From the IMG/VR virus record IMGVR_UViG_3300010885_060540, positions 1 through 56,080 of that record: DNA of 56,080 bases, one strand, 5' to 3'. Of this stretch, positions 1 through 10,323 are shown one piece after another. The notes beneath the pieces were generated by a model, which ran no database searches, was not told the DNA's origin, and worked only from the letters and a program-made list of their open reading frames with translations. This stretch comes from a virus. The first letter of the stretch is position 1. Every line of letters starts with the position of its first letter. Position numbers and translations under genes: made by a program.

Positions 1-2
1 GG

Positions 3-407
3 ACTACTCGGTCGCCATCAGCGACAACATCCCCAATTGTCATAACCGGCCTTACAAACGGTGTTACGTATACGGTTCGGATACGCGCAGTTAACGAAGC
101 CGGTTCTGGAACGCAATCCGATTCTTCGACGGGTCAGCCGACAGGGTCTTCCGGTTCTATATTTGCATACTCTGGCGGAAGTGGTGGAAATGGCCGTCCG
201 AATGTTGGGCAATATCTTAGATATTACGTTAGCGATGGCGATGGTGGTGCATATGAGAGAGATGCTTTGGTAACTGCTCTTACCGGCAATAACGTATCTG
301 GGACTATTACAACAGTGTTTATAAGTGATTATCTAACCAACCCGCCCATCGAAAGCATTGCTTCTGCAGAAGGTTGGAGCGCGACTTTGACGGGATTCAC
401 CCCATGA
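3..407 (+). CDS. C-terminal part of FN3-repeat tail fibre (continues from 54673..56080)
   Basis: This open frame enters from base 1 without a start and ends at TGA 405-407. Codons begin at base 3. The frame left open at 56080 needs exactly two more bases, so the two pieces join in frame across the window ends into a protein of about 604 residues. The first ~45 residues finish a fibronectin type III repeat (VITGLTNGVTYTVRIRAVN). A glycine/serine-rich linker and a short C-terminal domain ending GFTP follow. Its role is inferred as a receptor-contacting fibre or minor tail protein. Seen: the frame match and the FN3 motif. Inferred: circular closure. Confidence 0.85.
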   Translation, partial: TTRSPSATTSPIVITGLTNGVTYTVRIRAVNEAGSGTQSDSSTGQPTGSSGSIFAYSGGSGGNGRPNVGQYLRYYVSDGDGGAYERDALVTALTGNNVSGTITTVFISDYLTNPPIESIASAEGWSATLTGFTP

Positions 408-438
408 GAATTCACATAGATAATAATGGTGGTGAATA

Positions 439-2418
439 GTGCCTTTTTATGAAATTGCAGCAATTAATAAGTTCGTTGTCAATAGCGAAGCTCCCCCCGG
501 AACTCGTACGTTTGCTCAGATAACCTCCATTTTACTTCCAAACGGAAAAGTATTAATAAATTTTTTAGGTGCGACAAATTGCTATATTTTAGAACCAAAT
601 GAATATGGGTCGTACCGAGGCGGAAAAATTCGTAGAATAGCAGATATACCACAAACAAACACCTGGGGATCAACGTTCATCTTGAATTCCGGTAAAGTGT
701 TGTTTACTTGCGGGGAGTTTGCTGTATCAGCGGCAACGAAAGCCTGTCAACTTTTTGATCCAGTGACCGAATCATGGACAATATTGGGTGATAATGGTCT
801 GTTGGGACACATGCCGGTTTACATGACTACGGGTGGAGACTTTTATGGTCTAGATGGATATCACGCAAAAAACTCTAATATGACCCCGTCCGAGCGCAAC
901 AATTATTATGTCCATACAAGTCCCGGAAATCCAGTCGTCCCGTCAAATCCAAATCTTAGTAATACGGGCGAATTTTATCAATCAGAAATTGTCTACGCAC
1001 TAAGCCCAAGCGGGTATTATTTAGGTATGCCATCTCTTTCGGGTGATGAACAACTAATGGTAATAATAAGACCTGGTGTACCGTCTGCAAATAATTTAGT
1101 CTGGAACTCCGCAAGCATTGCAAATAAACTTTTAAATGTAAATAACAACTGGTGGCGCATGGGTGTTTCCCCGTTAAAATCACAGGCGTATACTGACGCT
1201 TGGAGAGGAAATATTGCTGCACCAGGTTTACGGTTTGAACCAGGTTGTCTAACTTACATGGCTAAAATTAATAAATTTGTTCTTATTTCTGGAAACGGAG
1301 CTTTATATACTATAGATTATAGTTCGCAAGTTAACAGCATTACAGGCGGTATTATAAATACCATCAGTAAAGCGGTAGAGCTACCAAACGTTTCTGTAAA
1401 TAACAAAAACACTCCCAGCGGTACCATCTCGTCTGAAAGTGGCGGAAAAACGGCAATTCAAATTGTTGGGGGCGGTGAACTAATAGTCGATATTTCAAAT
1501 TTCCCCATTCAGAATGACCCTTATTTTATATATCAGGATGGATACTGCTATTTATTCATAAGAATTTTGAATAATTCTCGATGGGTAAAACTTAAGGCCA
1601 CGGCAAAAACAGTCATTAGCTCAACAAAATTAAAATTTACCGGAGTCGACTACGGGGATGATATATATAACCCATTTGTTGGCGACATAAACTCTGTCAT
1701 TTCGACCGGCGATGCGGTTTCAATATACAGACCCTCTCCCGATTGTCGAGATGAAAACGCAAGTTTCCTTCCAAACGGAGATTTGATTTGCGCCATCGGT
1801 CTTACCTCGAACAAGGAAAACTACTGGAATGTTTCGGGTCCTTCAATTATTTTAAAATGGGACGGTCAAAACCAAGTTGAAATACTAGATGAGGGTAAAT
1901 TCTTTACATCCGCAAATTTAGGCCCGATGTTTCCTCTTCCGGATGGAAGTATATTTATTAATAGAGGAACTGATAGCGCAGGCACCAACGGCGTAGGAGT
2001 TTACGTTCCGACGACAAGCGAAGCGGTCCCTTTAAGTAATTCTGTTCCAACAATAACAAGTGCGCCAGCATCAGTTTTTAGCGGTTCTAGTTTTACCCTT
2101 ACAGGAAATACCCTAAATGGGATTCACGAAGGCGGGTACCAGTCGGAGGATATGTCTTGCCGAACAAATTTCCCAATAGTTCGTTTGACTGACTCATCAT
2201 CCGGGTATGTATATTACTGCGCAACTAGCGATTTCACATATCGAGGGATTGAGCCTGGAGTTTCCTCTTCTTGTAAAGTATTTATACCCCCCACAGTTCC
2301 CCTCGGTACATATAACATGCAGGTTGTTGCAAATGGAGTACCGTCCGCAAACAGGCAAATAAGTATTAGTGGTGGGACAATTGGGGGCGAAGCTATGATG
2401 ATGAATAGGATGTTTTAG
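439..2418 (+). CDS. Kelch / galactose-oxidase-like beta-propeller tail protein
   Basis: 659 residues from GTG 439. The N-terminal ~500 residues show repeated kelch-like strands (for example LFDPVTESW, ILLPNGKVLI, FLPNGDLICAIG), as expected of a beta-propeller. The last ~130 residues resemble the Ig-like C-terminal domain of galactose oxidases (PTITSAPASVFSGSSFTLTG). Such proteins are usually secreted carbohydrate-active enzymes. In a phage tail module the likely role is binding or modifying host surface sugars. The gene follows the FN3 fibre closely and is followed after one base by a small gene. I could not confirm the catalytic Cys-Tyr residues of galactose oxidase, so enzyme activity is unproven. 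Confidence 0.72.
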   Translation: MPFYEIAAINKFVVNSEAPPGTRTFAQITSILLPNGKVLINFLGATNCYILEPNEYGSYRGGKIRRIADIPQTNTWGSTFILNSGKVLFTCGEFAVSAATKACQLFDPVTESWTILGDNGLLGHMPVYMTTGGDFYGLDGYHAKNSNMTPSERNNYYVHTSPGNPVVPSNPNLSNTGEFYQSEIVYALSPSGYYLGMPSLSGDEQLMVIIRPGVPSANNLVWNSASIANKLLNVNNNWWRMGVSPLKSQAYTDAWRGNIAAPGLRFEPGCLTYMAKINKFVLISGNGALYTIDYSSQVNSITGGIINTISKAVELPNVSVNNKNTPSGTISSESGGKTAIQIVGGGELIVDISNFPIQNDPYFIYQDGYCYLFIRILNNSRWVKLKATAKTVISSTKLKFTGVDYGDDIYNPFVGDINSVISTGDAVSIYRPSPDCRDENASFLPNGDLICAIGLTSNKENYWNVSGPSIILKWDGQNQVEILDEGKFFTSANLGPMFPLPDGSIFINRGTDSAGTNGVGVYVPTTSEAVPLSNSVPTITSAPASVFSGSSFTLTGNTLNGIHEGGYQSEDMSCRTNFPIVRLTDSSSGYVYYCATSDFTYRGIEPGVSSSCKVFIPPTVPLGTYNMQVVANGVPSANRQISISGGTIGGEAMMMNRMF

Positions 2419-2419
2419 C

Positions 2420-2632
2420 GTGGAATCAGCACTGCCAAGTACAGTTACTGTTACTCGAGAGCAATGGGATGACGTTTGTCAAAAAATAAACGAGCTTTAT
2501 GACATGCATTTATTTATTCGTCGCGTTGTTCCTTTTATAAAAAAATGGGATTCGGACTCACAGAATAAAGCACTAGAGTTATATTTACATTTTACGGTTC
2601 TTTACCCAACTTTTTTACTGTCAAACGACTAA
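2420..2632 (+). CDS. Small tail-module protein, unknown function
   Basis: 70 residues from GTG 2420, one base after the previous stop, which suggests translational coupling. The predicted protein is mostly helical (REQWDDVCQKINELYDMHLF) with a hydrophobic C-terminal third. I do not recognise a family. Its place just before the gp10-like protein and the tape measure suggests a tail assembly role, which is inference only. Confidence 0.6.
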   Translation: MESALPSTVTVTREQWDDVCQKINELYDMHLFIRRVVPFIKKWDSDSQNKALELYLHFTVLYPTFLLSND

Positions 2633-2651
2633 GACTTTCGGAGGTAAGATA

Positions 2652-3029
2652 ATGATTAATGTTAACGCCTCCGGGTCTTTTAACAAAACTGAAAAATTTC
2701 TAAAAAAGATAAACTCTAATGAAATATTTTCTTCGCTAAATAGACTCGGTCAAAAAGGAGTCGATGCGTTATCCAGCGCAAGTCCCGTTGAAACCGGCCT
2801 ACTTTCAACTTCTTGGGATTATTATATAATTAATAAGGTCGGTAAAAAAGGTATTGTTTGGACTAACACAAACGTAGAAAATAACATACCCGTGGCTATT
2901 TTGGTTCAATATGGTCATGCAACAAAGGATGGTGGGTTAGTGGAAGGCTTAGATTACATTAATCCAGCAATACAACCTATATTTGACGAAATAGCAACAA
3001 CGGTGTGGAGGGAGGTAAACCGTGCCTAG
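2652..3029 (+). CDS. HK97 gp10-like head-tail joining / tail completion protein
   Basis: 125 residues with SD GGAGG at 2640-2644 ahead of ATG 2652. The pattern SSASPVETGLLSTSW, then WTNTNVENNIPVAILVQYGH, then DYINPAIQPIFDEIA is typical of the HK97 gp10-like family, which helps finish the head-tail junction or tail tube. The length fits the family. It usually sits among the connector genes before the major tail protein. Here it lies directly upstream of the tape measure and overlaps its start by 8 bases. Confidence 0.82.
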   Translation: MINVNASGSFNKTEKFLKKINSNEIFSSLNRLGQKGVDALSSASPVETGLLSTSWDYYIINKVGKKGIVWTNTNVENNIPVAILVQYGHATKDGGLVEGLDYINPAIQPIFDEIATTVWREVNRA

Positions 3030-6000
3030 TATTGACAACCGCGTAGTGTCAATGACGTTTGATAATTCTGAATTTGAACGAAAAATAAAGACGACTATTG
3101 ACAGTCTAGATAAACTCAAGATGAGTTTAAATTTTGGGGACACTTCAAAGAGCATACAGGATATATCTACTAGCTTAAAAAACTTCAATCTGGATAGCTT
3201 GTCGACGGCCGCCGACAATGTAAGCTCAAAATTCTCTGCCATGGGAGCAGCCGCGTTCTCTGCTATATCCAACATCACGAACCGTGCTGTAAACGCAGGA
3301 ATTGAGCTTACAAAATCCCTTACGATCGCGCCAACATTAACCGGTTATAAAGAGTATGAAACAAACATCAGCTCTATTCAAACCATCCTTGCTAACACGT
3401 CGAGCAAAGGCTCTACGCTTGAAGATGTCAATAACGCTTTAGATGAGTTAAACACATATTCCGATCAAACCATTTATAACTTTAGCCAAATGGCTAAAAA
3501 CATTGGTACTTTCTCGGCGGCTGGCGTTGACTTAGATACCTCGGTGAAATCAATCAAGGGTATTGCAAACATCGCTGCGATCTCGGGATCAAACTCCGAG
3601 CAAGCGTCAACGGCCATGTATCAGCTTTCGCAGGCACTGGCCTCTGGTTCGCTTAAATTAATGGACTGGAACTCGGTTGTTAATGCGGGCATGGGTGGTG
3701 AAGTATTCCAAACGGCGTTGTTCGAGACCGGTAAAGCTTTAAACAAGCTAGAGGGCGTTGGTCTTGATACAACGTTCGAAGAATGGAAAAATGCAGGAAA
3801 CACCTTCCGAGGTTCATTAGAAACTGGATGGCTTACTGCTGATGTTCTAACTAACACCTTACAAGCATTCACTGGTGACTTAACCGAGGCGCAGTTGACC
3901 GCTATGGGTTACACCAAAGAGCAAGCAAAAGAGATGCTTCGTCTTGGAGCTCTTGGTAAAGAGTCGGCGACCTCAGTAAAAACACTAACTCAGCTTTTGG
4001 GGACAGTCAAAGAGTCGGTCGGTTCTGGGTGGTCTGCATCGTTCCGAACTATATTTGGTGACTTTGAGCAAGCCAAAGAATTGTTCTCACTGTTAAACCG
4101 AGCAATCGGGTCGGTAGTATCTACTACGGCAGATGCAAGAAATAAAATTCTTGGTGATTGGGCCGCTCTTGGCGGAAGAACCGACATTATCAATGGCATC
4201 ATATACTTATTCGCGGCCTTGGGTCATATCAAAAACTCGGTTAAAGACGCCTTTCGAGAAGTGTTCCCACGAAAAACTGGCGAAGACTTAGCGCGCTTAA
4301 GTAAAAGCTTTTTGCTCTTCATGCAGTACTTAGAGCCGAGCCCGAAAACTCTTGACACAGTCAAACGAGTATTTAAAGGCGTTTTTGCTGCTTTAGAAAT
4401 TGGGTTTACAATAGTTAAAGCCGTAGCCAGAGTGTTTCAAAGGTTGTTTCAATCATTTAACTCAGTTGCCGGATCAGGAATAACTGGCGTAGTACTTAAA
4501 GTTGCTGACGCATTTGTTGTTTTAAATGAGAAATTAGTTTCGGGTCAGGGCATAGAGAGGTTTGTTCAGACCGTATTTGGTTTGATATCAAAAGCAACCG
4601 GCTACGTTGGTCTATTTGTTGAACTTTTTAAAACGGGTTTTGGCAAAGCGGCAAATGGACTTGCTCAAGCAGCTGGCAAAATGGGAGCGATTTTTTTCAG
4701 TGTTGGCGAAGGACTTTCTAAACTTTTTGACGTAATTAAAACTGGTGCATCTAAATTAGGTTCTGGTGTGGTTTGGCTGTTTAAACAAATAGGGTCTTTG
4801 ATTGGTTCTGTCGTTGAGCGGTTTGATCCGAAAATCTTTGCCACTATAGGCAGAGGAATCTTGACTTTCTTTAAAGCCATTGGGTCAATAGCGAGTACGG
4901 TTGGCAGCGCATTTGTTTTTGTGTTAGGTGGAATTGCTAACGGAATATTAAGCCTTGGTACAGCGATCGTTAAGTTTGCGGGTAGTGGTATTAATAAACT
5001 TACCGGTTTCTTTTCGGAAGCTTCAGTCAGTCTTGAGAAATTTGACAACAACTTCAAGAAAATAAGCGTCGGAGGGGGTAGGGGGCGGTTTGTACAATTT
5101 AAAACTGCCTTAGATGAAACTGGGAAAAGTGTTACTGAGTTCCGAAACAAACTTTCGAGTGGTTCCGATGGCGTAGCGTCCGAAGTAGAAGCAGTTGGAA
5201 CAAGCTTTAACGGAGTCGGTTTAATTTTATCAGCCTATAAAGGTATCTTTGAAAAAGTTTTTAATGTTGTAAAAACTATTGCCGATAAAATTGGAGAATT
5301 GCTATCCAAACTATCGCTTAATGATATTTTGAAGATAGCCGGTACGGTAAGCATCGTTAAACTACTAAACGGTATTGAAACTGCTTTTGAAGATTTTGGT
5401 GGTGTTTTTAGGCAAGTTTCGGGTTTCATTTTTAAAGCCGGTGAAGTTTTTACAGGCATCAAAGAAGTGTTGTCCGCATTTGCACTTGAAGTAAAATCGA
5501 AGGCCTTAACGCAAATAGCAATCGCCGTTGCGATACTCGCCGTGTCTCTTATAGCTTTGGCAATGGTTGACCATAAGGCACTTGGTATTGCCCTTGGTGT
5601 TGCCGCTGGAGGATTCAGTTTGCTTGTTGGGTCTTTAGCTGTATTAGCAAAACTCACGGGCGGTGACGATGCTAAAAAAGGCCCGGCCAACTTGCTTGCC
5701 CTTACCGCTGCACTTTCTTTGATCTCACTGGCTGTTTTGCTAATGACTGCTTCTTTAAAATTGCTTGCAAACGAAGACCCAGAAAGGTTGACATATGCAG
5801 CAGCAGCCCTTCTTCCTATTACTACATCATTCGTTGCCATTCTAGAAACATTTAAAAAGTTTGAAAATATGGACTCTAAGCCCGTAATCAAAGGCGCTTT
5901 GGGTATTCTTGCTATTGGTGGCGCAGTCAAATCTATTTCAAAGTCGGTTGAGAGACTGGCGAAATTGGACCCCATAGCTCTTGGTTCCGGGCTTGCTGGC

Positions 6001-8370
6001 GTTACTGCAATCCTTAGCGGTCTTGTCATTGCGATGAAAAACATGCCTCAGGACACGGATAAAGTCAAAGGCATGGTTGGTATTTCCATTGCGCTTTACA
6101 TCATAAGTAAAGCCATCGGTCTTCTTGGCGACATGAAGCCCGAGGAACTAGCGGCTGGCTTGGGCGCAATGGCTGCACTAATGACAATGATGACGGGGGT
6201 TCTTGTCTCTCTAGACAAGGTAGACACTGCTGGTGTCGGCGTTGCGTTATTGGGATTTGCCGTCGCTATTGGGGCGGTGACTGCTGCGCTCGTAATCATC
6301 TCGATGCTTAGTCTAGAAAGCCTGGCTAAAGGAATTGGCGCCCTTGCGGTTGTTTTATATTCTCTGGCTTTGGCACTTGTCGTCATGAATGGAAGTGTTA
6401 CTGGCGCATTAGCGCTTGGTGTTGCGGCTTTAGGTCTTACCCTCTTAGCAATCGCAATGGACAAATTCTCCGGAGTAGGCTGGGGAGAAATCGCAAAGGG
6501 CTTGTTAGGCATAGCGGCCGTCATTGCAATAATTGCTGTCGCAGGCGCGCTTGTCGCTCCGATTCTAGTTCCGATGTTAGGTCTTGCCGCGGTACTCTTA
6601 TTGGTTGGCGCTGGGTTTGCTTTGATTGGCATAGGCGCAAAAGGTATAGCAGAAGCATTTAGTATTGTCTCTAAAGCAGGCGACAAGGGTATAGCCGTGT
6701 TTAAAGAGCTGCTTAAAGCCATTGGTGGCGCCATTCCAACTTTTATTGCTGGGTTTGCGCTGGGTATCGTTGAGCTCGTTGAGACAGTATTAAAACTTGC
6801 CCCAACTCTTGTTAAAGGATTAATAAGCGTAATTATTCAGTCTCTAAAAGGCTTGCGAGAGGTCCTACCAGAGCTTATCTTAACTGTTGCCGATCTTATC
6901 GACGCGTTGGTTACTCTTATTTTAGATAAAAAAGAGGATATGATCGGCGCCGGCTTTGCTCTGCTCATTAGTTTCCTTAGCGGCTTGAAGGACAACATTC
7001 GCGAGATTACTACTCTGGTTGTGGACTTAATAGAGGAGTTTTTGACAGTCCTCGCCGAAGAAGCTGGCAGATTAACTAGTATGGGTTTGTTGGTTCTTAC
7101 TAAATTCTTAGAGGGAATCTCGGACAACCTAGGTAAAGTTGCCGAGTCTGTCTGGGGGCTTATTGAGGAGTTTGGAAAACAAATTATCGCCTACACTGAC
7201 GATATTTTCAATTTGGGCCTCCAATTCCTTGGCGTTATATTTGACGGTATGATTAAATCTGTAAATTTCATCGGCACAAAGATTGGAGAGTTCATTCTAG
7301 TAGTCGCCGGTCAAATTGTTAAAGTGCTAACGACTGCTGGTGCCGCTTTAACTGCAGTGTTAGACGCGGGTGTCGAATTTATTGGTGTTATATTTGACGG
7401 TATAATTGATGCTACAGAAGAGATTAAAACCGGTATAAAAGCGGTAATTGTTGCTCTCGCCGAAGCGTTTATTGGCGTGTTGGAAACGACCGGTTGGGCC
7501 GTTGATAAGACTGTCGAAGCAGGCGTGACGTTTGTTGGGGTTATTCTTACCGCGATGGTTGACGGGATTATTGGGATCGCCGGAAAGATTAAAGATTTTG
7601 TTGTTGCGCTCTTAAACGGCATGGCCGGCGTCATTCGCGAAGGCGGACCAGAAATTAGATCTGCTGCTAAGAATCTTGCGGATGCAATTCTTGACGAGAT
7701 TAAAAATGCTATCAAGGACGGCTTCTGGTGGCTTATGTCGGGCGTCTCGATGACTGTTGAACCAAAAATAGAGTATGGTAACGTTGTTGCTGGCGTGACA
7801 AACGGATTAAATACCAACAAAAACAAGAGCGCACTGCAAAATGCCGGCGGTAAAATGGCCGCAAACGTTGAGACTGGATTTAAAAATCGGGCTAAAATTA
7901 ATTCGCCGTCTAAAGTGTTTATGGAACTTGCCGAGTTCATTTCGGAAGGAATTGTTAAAGGCCTCGACGAAGACACGACCGCTGAGTCAAGTGCTTCAAA
8001 TCTAGCGGATCGAATTACGAATGCGGCCTCAAAGAGTTTTGGAGCTATTCCTGCCTTTGATACTATAGGCGATATCAACCCTGTTATCAGTCCGGTTCTT
8101 GACCTAACCAACGTGCAGCAAGGCGCAAGGAACATTAATGGGATGTTTTCGGAAAGTCAAATTGGCGCATCCGTTTCACTTAACCAGGCTCGGGCGTTGT
8201 CAATTGCTACGTTGGGTAATAATTCTACCTCAACAGAAAATTCAGCCCCAGTCGTAAAAGAAGTTAAGTTCGAGCAGATCATCAACTCGCCGACAACACT
8301 GTCAAACGCTGAAATATACCGGCAAACCAGATCGCAGATTCAAATGGCCAAGGAGGAATTGTTTAAATAA
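3022..8370 (+). CDS. Tail tape measure protein
   Basis: 1782 residues from GTG 3022, the longest gene in the genome. The N-terminal ~350 residues carry the typical tape-measure core (IQTILANTSSKGSTLEDVNNAL, ASTAMYQLSQALASGSL). Long alanine/glycine-rich hydrophobic stretches lie at roughly residues 830-1260, followed by amphipathic helices and a C-terminal segment. Tape measures set tail length and contribute to DNA ejection. At the usual ~0.15 nm per residue the tail would be roughly 270 nm (family rule, not measured). The stop overlaps the start of the next gene, and the Dit and Tal-like genes follow directly. Confidence 0.95.
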   Translation: MPSIDNRVVSMTFDNSEFERKIKTTIDSLDKLKMSLNFGDTSKSIQDISTSLKNFNLDSLSTAADNVSSKFSAMGAAAFSAISNITNRAVNAGIELTKSLTIAPTLTGYKEYETNISSIQTILANTSSKGSTLEDVNNALDELNTYSDQTIYNFSQMAKNIGTFSAAGVDLDTSVKSIKGIANIAAISGSNSEQASTAMYQLSQALASGSLKLMDWNSVVNAGMGGEVFQTALFETGKALNKLEGVGLDTTFEEWKNAGNTFRGSLETGWLTADVLTNTLQAFTGDLTEAQLTAMGYTKEQAKEMLRLGALGKESATSVKTLTQLLGTVKESVGSGWSASFRTIFGDFEQAKELFSLLNRAIGSVVSTTADARNKILGDWAALGGRTDIINGIIYLFAALGHIKNSVKDAFREVFPRKTGEDLARLSKSFLLFMQYLEPSPKTLDTVKRVFKGVFAALEIGFTIVKAVARVFQRLFQSFNSVAGSGITGVVLKVADAFVVLNEKLVSGQGIERFVQTVFGLISKATGYVGLFVELFKTGFGKAANGLAQAAGKMGAIFFSVGEGLSKLFDVIKTGASKLGSGVVWLFKQIGSLIGSVVERFDPKIFATIGRGILTFFKAIGSIASTVGSAFVFVLGGIANGILSLGTAIVKFAGSGINKLTGFFSEASVSLEKFDNNFKKISVGGGRGRFVQFKTALDETGKSVTEFRNKLSSGSDGVASEVEAVGTSFNGVGLILSAYKGIFEKVFNVVKTIADKIGELLSKLSLNDILKIAGTVSIVKLLNGIETAFEDFGGVFRQVSGFIFKAGEVFTGIKEVLSAFALEVKSKALTQIAIAVAILAVSLIALAMVDHKALGIALGVAAGGFSLLVGSLAVLAKLTGGDDAKKGPANLLALTAALSLISLAVLLMTASLKLLANEDPERLTYAAAALLPITTSFVAILETFKKFENMDSKPVIKGALGILAIGGAVKSISKSVERLAKLDPIALGSGLAGVTAILSGLVIAMKNMPQDTDKVKGMVGISIALYIISKAIGLLGDMKPEELAAGLGAMAALMTMMTGVLVSLDKVDTAGVGVALLGFAVAIGAVTAALVIISMLSLESLAKGIGALAVVLYSLALALVVMNGSVTGALALGVAALGLTLLAIAMDKFSGVGWGEIAKGLLGIAAVIAIIAVAGALVAPILVPMLGLAAVLLLVGAGFALIGIGAKGIAEAFSIVSKAGDKGIAVFKELLKAIGGAIPTFIAGFALGIVELVETVLKLAPTLVKGLISVIIQSLKGLREVLPELILTVADLIDALVTLILDKKEDMIGAGFALLISFLSGLKDNIREITTLVVDLIEEFLTVLAEEAGRLTSMGLLVLTKFLEGISDNLGKVAESVWGLIEEFGKQIIAYTDDIFNLGLQFLGVIFDGMIKSVNFIGTKIGEFILVVAGQIVKVLTTAGAALTAVLDAGVEFIGVIFDGIIDATEEIKTGIKAVIVALAEAFIGVLETTGWAVDKTVEAGVTFVGVILTAMVDGIIGIAGKIKDFVVALLNGMAGVIREGGPEIRSAAKNLADAILDEIKNAIKDGFWWLMSGVSMTVEPKIEYGNVVAGVTNGLNTNKNKSALQNAGGKMAANVETGFKNRAKINSPSKVFMELAEFISEGIVKGLDEDTTAESSASNLADRITNAASKSFGAIPAFDTIGDINPVISPVLDLTNVQQGARNINGMFSESQIGASVSLNQARALSIATLGNNSTSTENSAPVVKEVKFEQIINSPTTLSNAEIYRQTRSQIQMAKEELFK

Positions 8371-9218
8371 TGGATATAGATTCGATTGTTCTTTTTCGCT
8401 CATTAGATGGCATTTATTCTGACTTTGCAGAGTTTACCTTACGTGATACCACAGGCCTCAGCCCCTATATTATTCGTAATATAACGGGGGTTGACGCCGA
8501 CGAAATCGTACCTAGATTTTCTGGGGTAGGTGGTTCGTCCGGTAATAAATTTTTTAATATGCGGTTAAAGCCAAGGCAAATCGCTATCAGCTTGATACTG
8601 AATCCAAATTATTCTATCGGTAATACGCCTTCGACTCTTAGAGATAGAATATACAGTCTTATAAGCTCATACAAAACTTCAAAAATAGCCCTTGGGTTTT
8701 ATAAAGAAGATGTTGAAGTGGCTCAAATATACGGCTTTATTAGTAAAATTGAGTCCGATTTAAATACGCTTATGCCCGAAGTAAAGATTACATTTTACTG
8801 CGAAGACCCTTATTTTAGAAGATCTCAGCGTATTTCCGTAAACACAGATAGTATGAGTAAAACATCACCAGTAATAAGCGACTACGCCTCAAGCGCTCCA
8901 CACGGTTTTAGAATGGCAATCACCGCGACCGCACCATTCAACACGTATCGAATAAGAAAGACTGTAGATTTTGATTGGTCTTTCACTGTTAATTTTGCGT
9001 TCAATACTAACGATACTTTGTATTTTTCCTCAGAGGAAAACGATAGATACGTATATGTAAATAGACCTTCAATCTCGCAGACATACAATTTAATTTCTAA
9101 CATTGAGATTGGGTCTGAATGGCCAATTATATTCCCGGGAGACAATACCTTTAACGTTAATACTGCATTGTACAACTACGAGTACATTCAATACTATCCG
9201 ACTTATTGGGGTATATGA
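8370..9218 (+). CDS. Distal tail protein (Dit-like, Sipho_tail family)
   Basis: 282 residues starting at ATG 8370, whose A is the last base of the tape-measure stop. The N-terminal half has the Sipho_tail pattern with DRIYSLISSYKTSKIALGF and a PEVKITFYCEDPYF segment at the end of the first domain. The second half is beta-rich, like the galectin-type domain of Dit proteins. Dit forms the hub at the tail tip that joins the tube to the baseplate or fibre. The position right after the tape measure supports the call. Confidence 0.85.
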   Translation: MDIDSIVLFRSLDGIYSDFAEFTLRDTTGLSPYIIRNITGVDADEIVPRFSGVGGSSGNKFFNMRLKPRQIAISLILNPNYSIGNTPSTLRDRIYSLISSYKTSKIALGFYKEDVEVAQIYGFISKIESDLNTLMPEVKITFYCEDPYFRRSQRISVNTDSMSKTSPVISDYASSAPHGFRMAITATAPFNTYRIRKTVDFDWSFTVNFAFNTNDTLYFSSEENDRYVYVNRPSISQTYNLISNIEIGSEWPIIFPGDNTFNVNTALYNYEYIQYYPTYWGI

Positions 9219-10312
9219 TGGATATTTTGATTCTTAGCGATCAAACGTATGCGGCAACAAGTTTGGTTCAAAACGTAAAAAGTATTGAATGGATAGAGCG
9301 CTATCAAGAACCTGGCGAGTTTACAATAATAACAGACGCAACTGACGCAATGCGAAGCCAATTATATTTGGGCGCTTTAATCACGCATTCGGAAACTCGC
9401 GATATTATGATGGTAGAAAACCATCAGATAGACGAAAGCGTTAACGAAGATTCAGTATTGACGGTTACGGGTAGAAGTTTGTTTGCTTTTCTTGAGAACA
9501 GAATGGCAACCGGAAACAACTTCCCTCAGAAAAATCCAGTTACCGATGAATCATTTTTGTACGACTTCCCAAAAGACACGACAGTTAACAATACAATAAC
9601 GTTATTAAGAGATCACATTGGAAGCGGAACTACGCCCGCAATAACCGCAGCAGATACGCTACCAAATGTTGTCGTTACTGCCACTTTTACTGGCTCGGAT
9701 TCTACTAGAGAAATGGTAGTAAAGCGAGGCCAGCTATATCGGGAAGTAGCTCGTCTTCTCGAAGAAATGGATGCTGGTTTAAAAATAATAAGACCGGCGC
9801 CCGGCACATCGGATAGGTGCACTTGGCGGTTACACAAGGGAACAGATGTCAGTTCTTCGGTTATATTTTCGGCTAATTATGGCGATCTTGATAGCACAAA
9901 ATATTTTTGGTCGATTAAGAAAAAGAAAAACGCCGCTTTAGTGACCGGTGCCTATACGCAAACGGTTATGCGATCGCTCGGTGGAACCGGCTTTAATATG
10001 CGAGTATTATATGTTGACGCCGGCGATTACGATTTTAAACCGAACCAGGACTCCTCCAGCGAAATAGCCACCGCGACAAATGTGCTTACTCGAAGAGGCA
10101 ACGAGGCGCTTTCGGAGTATCGAGAAACCACCTTACTGGAAACAAAAATAGTCGCAAATACCAGATACACATATCGAAAAGACTACGATATTGGAGATAT
10201 TGTCTGGATCAGAGGAAACTATGGAATTTCCCAAAAAATGCGTGTGGTTGAGTTTGCGGAATTTGAAGATGAGTTTGGTAGAACTGGAATCCCCACGTTA
10301 AGGGCCGTTTAA
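9215..10312 (+). CDS. ReqiPepy6 Gp37-like tail (Tal-like) protein
   Basis: The start is placed at ATG 9215, which overlaps the previous stop as ATGA. An upstream in-frame TTG at 9206 is less likely. About 365 residues begin MMDILILSDQTYAATSLVQN, with the block SIEWIERYQEPGEFTI and GRSLFAFLENR that mark the siphovirus Gp37-like family. This family fills the Tal (tail-associated) position behind Dit. The C-terminal part (YRKDYDIGDIVWIRGNYG) matches the family end. No lysin domain is visible. It probably forms part of the tail tip. Confidence 0.85.
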   Translation: MMDILILSDQTYAATSLVQNVKSIEWIERYQEPGEFTIITDATDAMRSQLYLGALITHSETRDIMMVENHQIDESVNEDSVLTVTGRSLFAFLENRMATGNNFPQKNPVTDESFLYDFPKDTTVNNTITLLRDHIGSGTTPAITAADTLPNVVVTATFTGSDSTREMVVKRGQLYREVARLLEEMDAGLKIIRPAPGTSDRCTWRLHKGTDVSSSVIFSANYGDLDSTKYFWSIKKKKNAALVTGAYTQTVMRSLGGTGFNMRVLYVDAGDYDFKPNQDSSSEIATATNVLTRRGNEALSEYRETTLLETKIVANTRYTYRKDYDIGDIVWIRGNYGISQKMRVVEFAEFEDEFGRTGIPTLRAV

Positions 10313-10323
10313 AAAGGTTAAGT

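Noticed and set aside
404-439. 11-codon ORF linking the FN3 fibre stop (ATGA) and the kelch gene start
   Set aside because: Very short, with no SD of its own; more likely a spacer, although it could couple translation.
5235-6044. Long reverse-strand ORFs inside the tape measure gene (also 6096-6734, 7311-8135)
   Set aside because: They mirror the alanine/valine-rich tape measure in the opposite frame and have no SD or family features.
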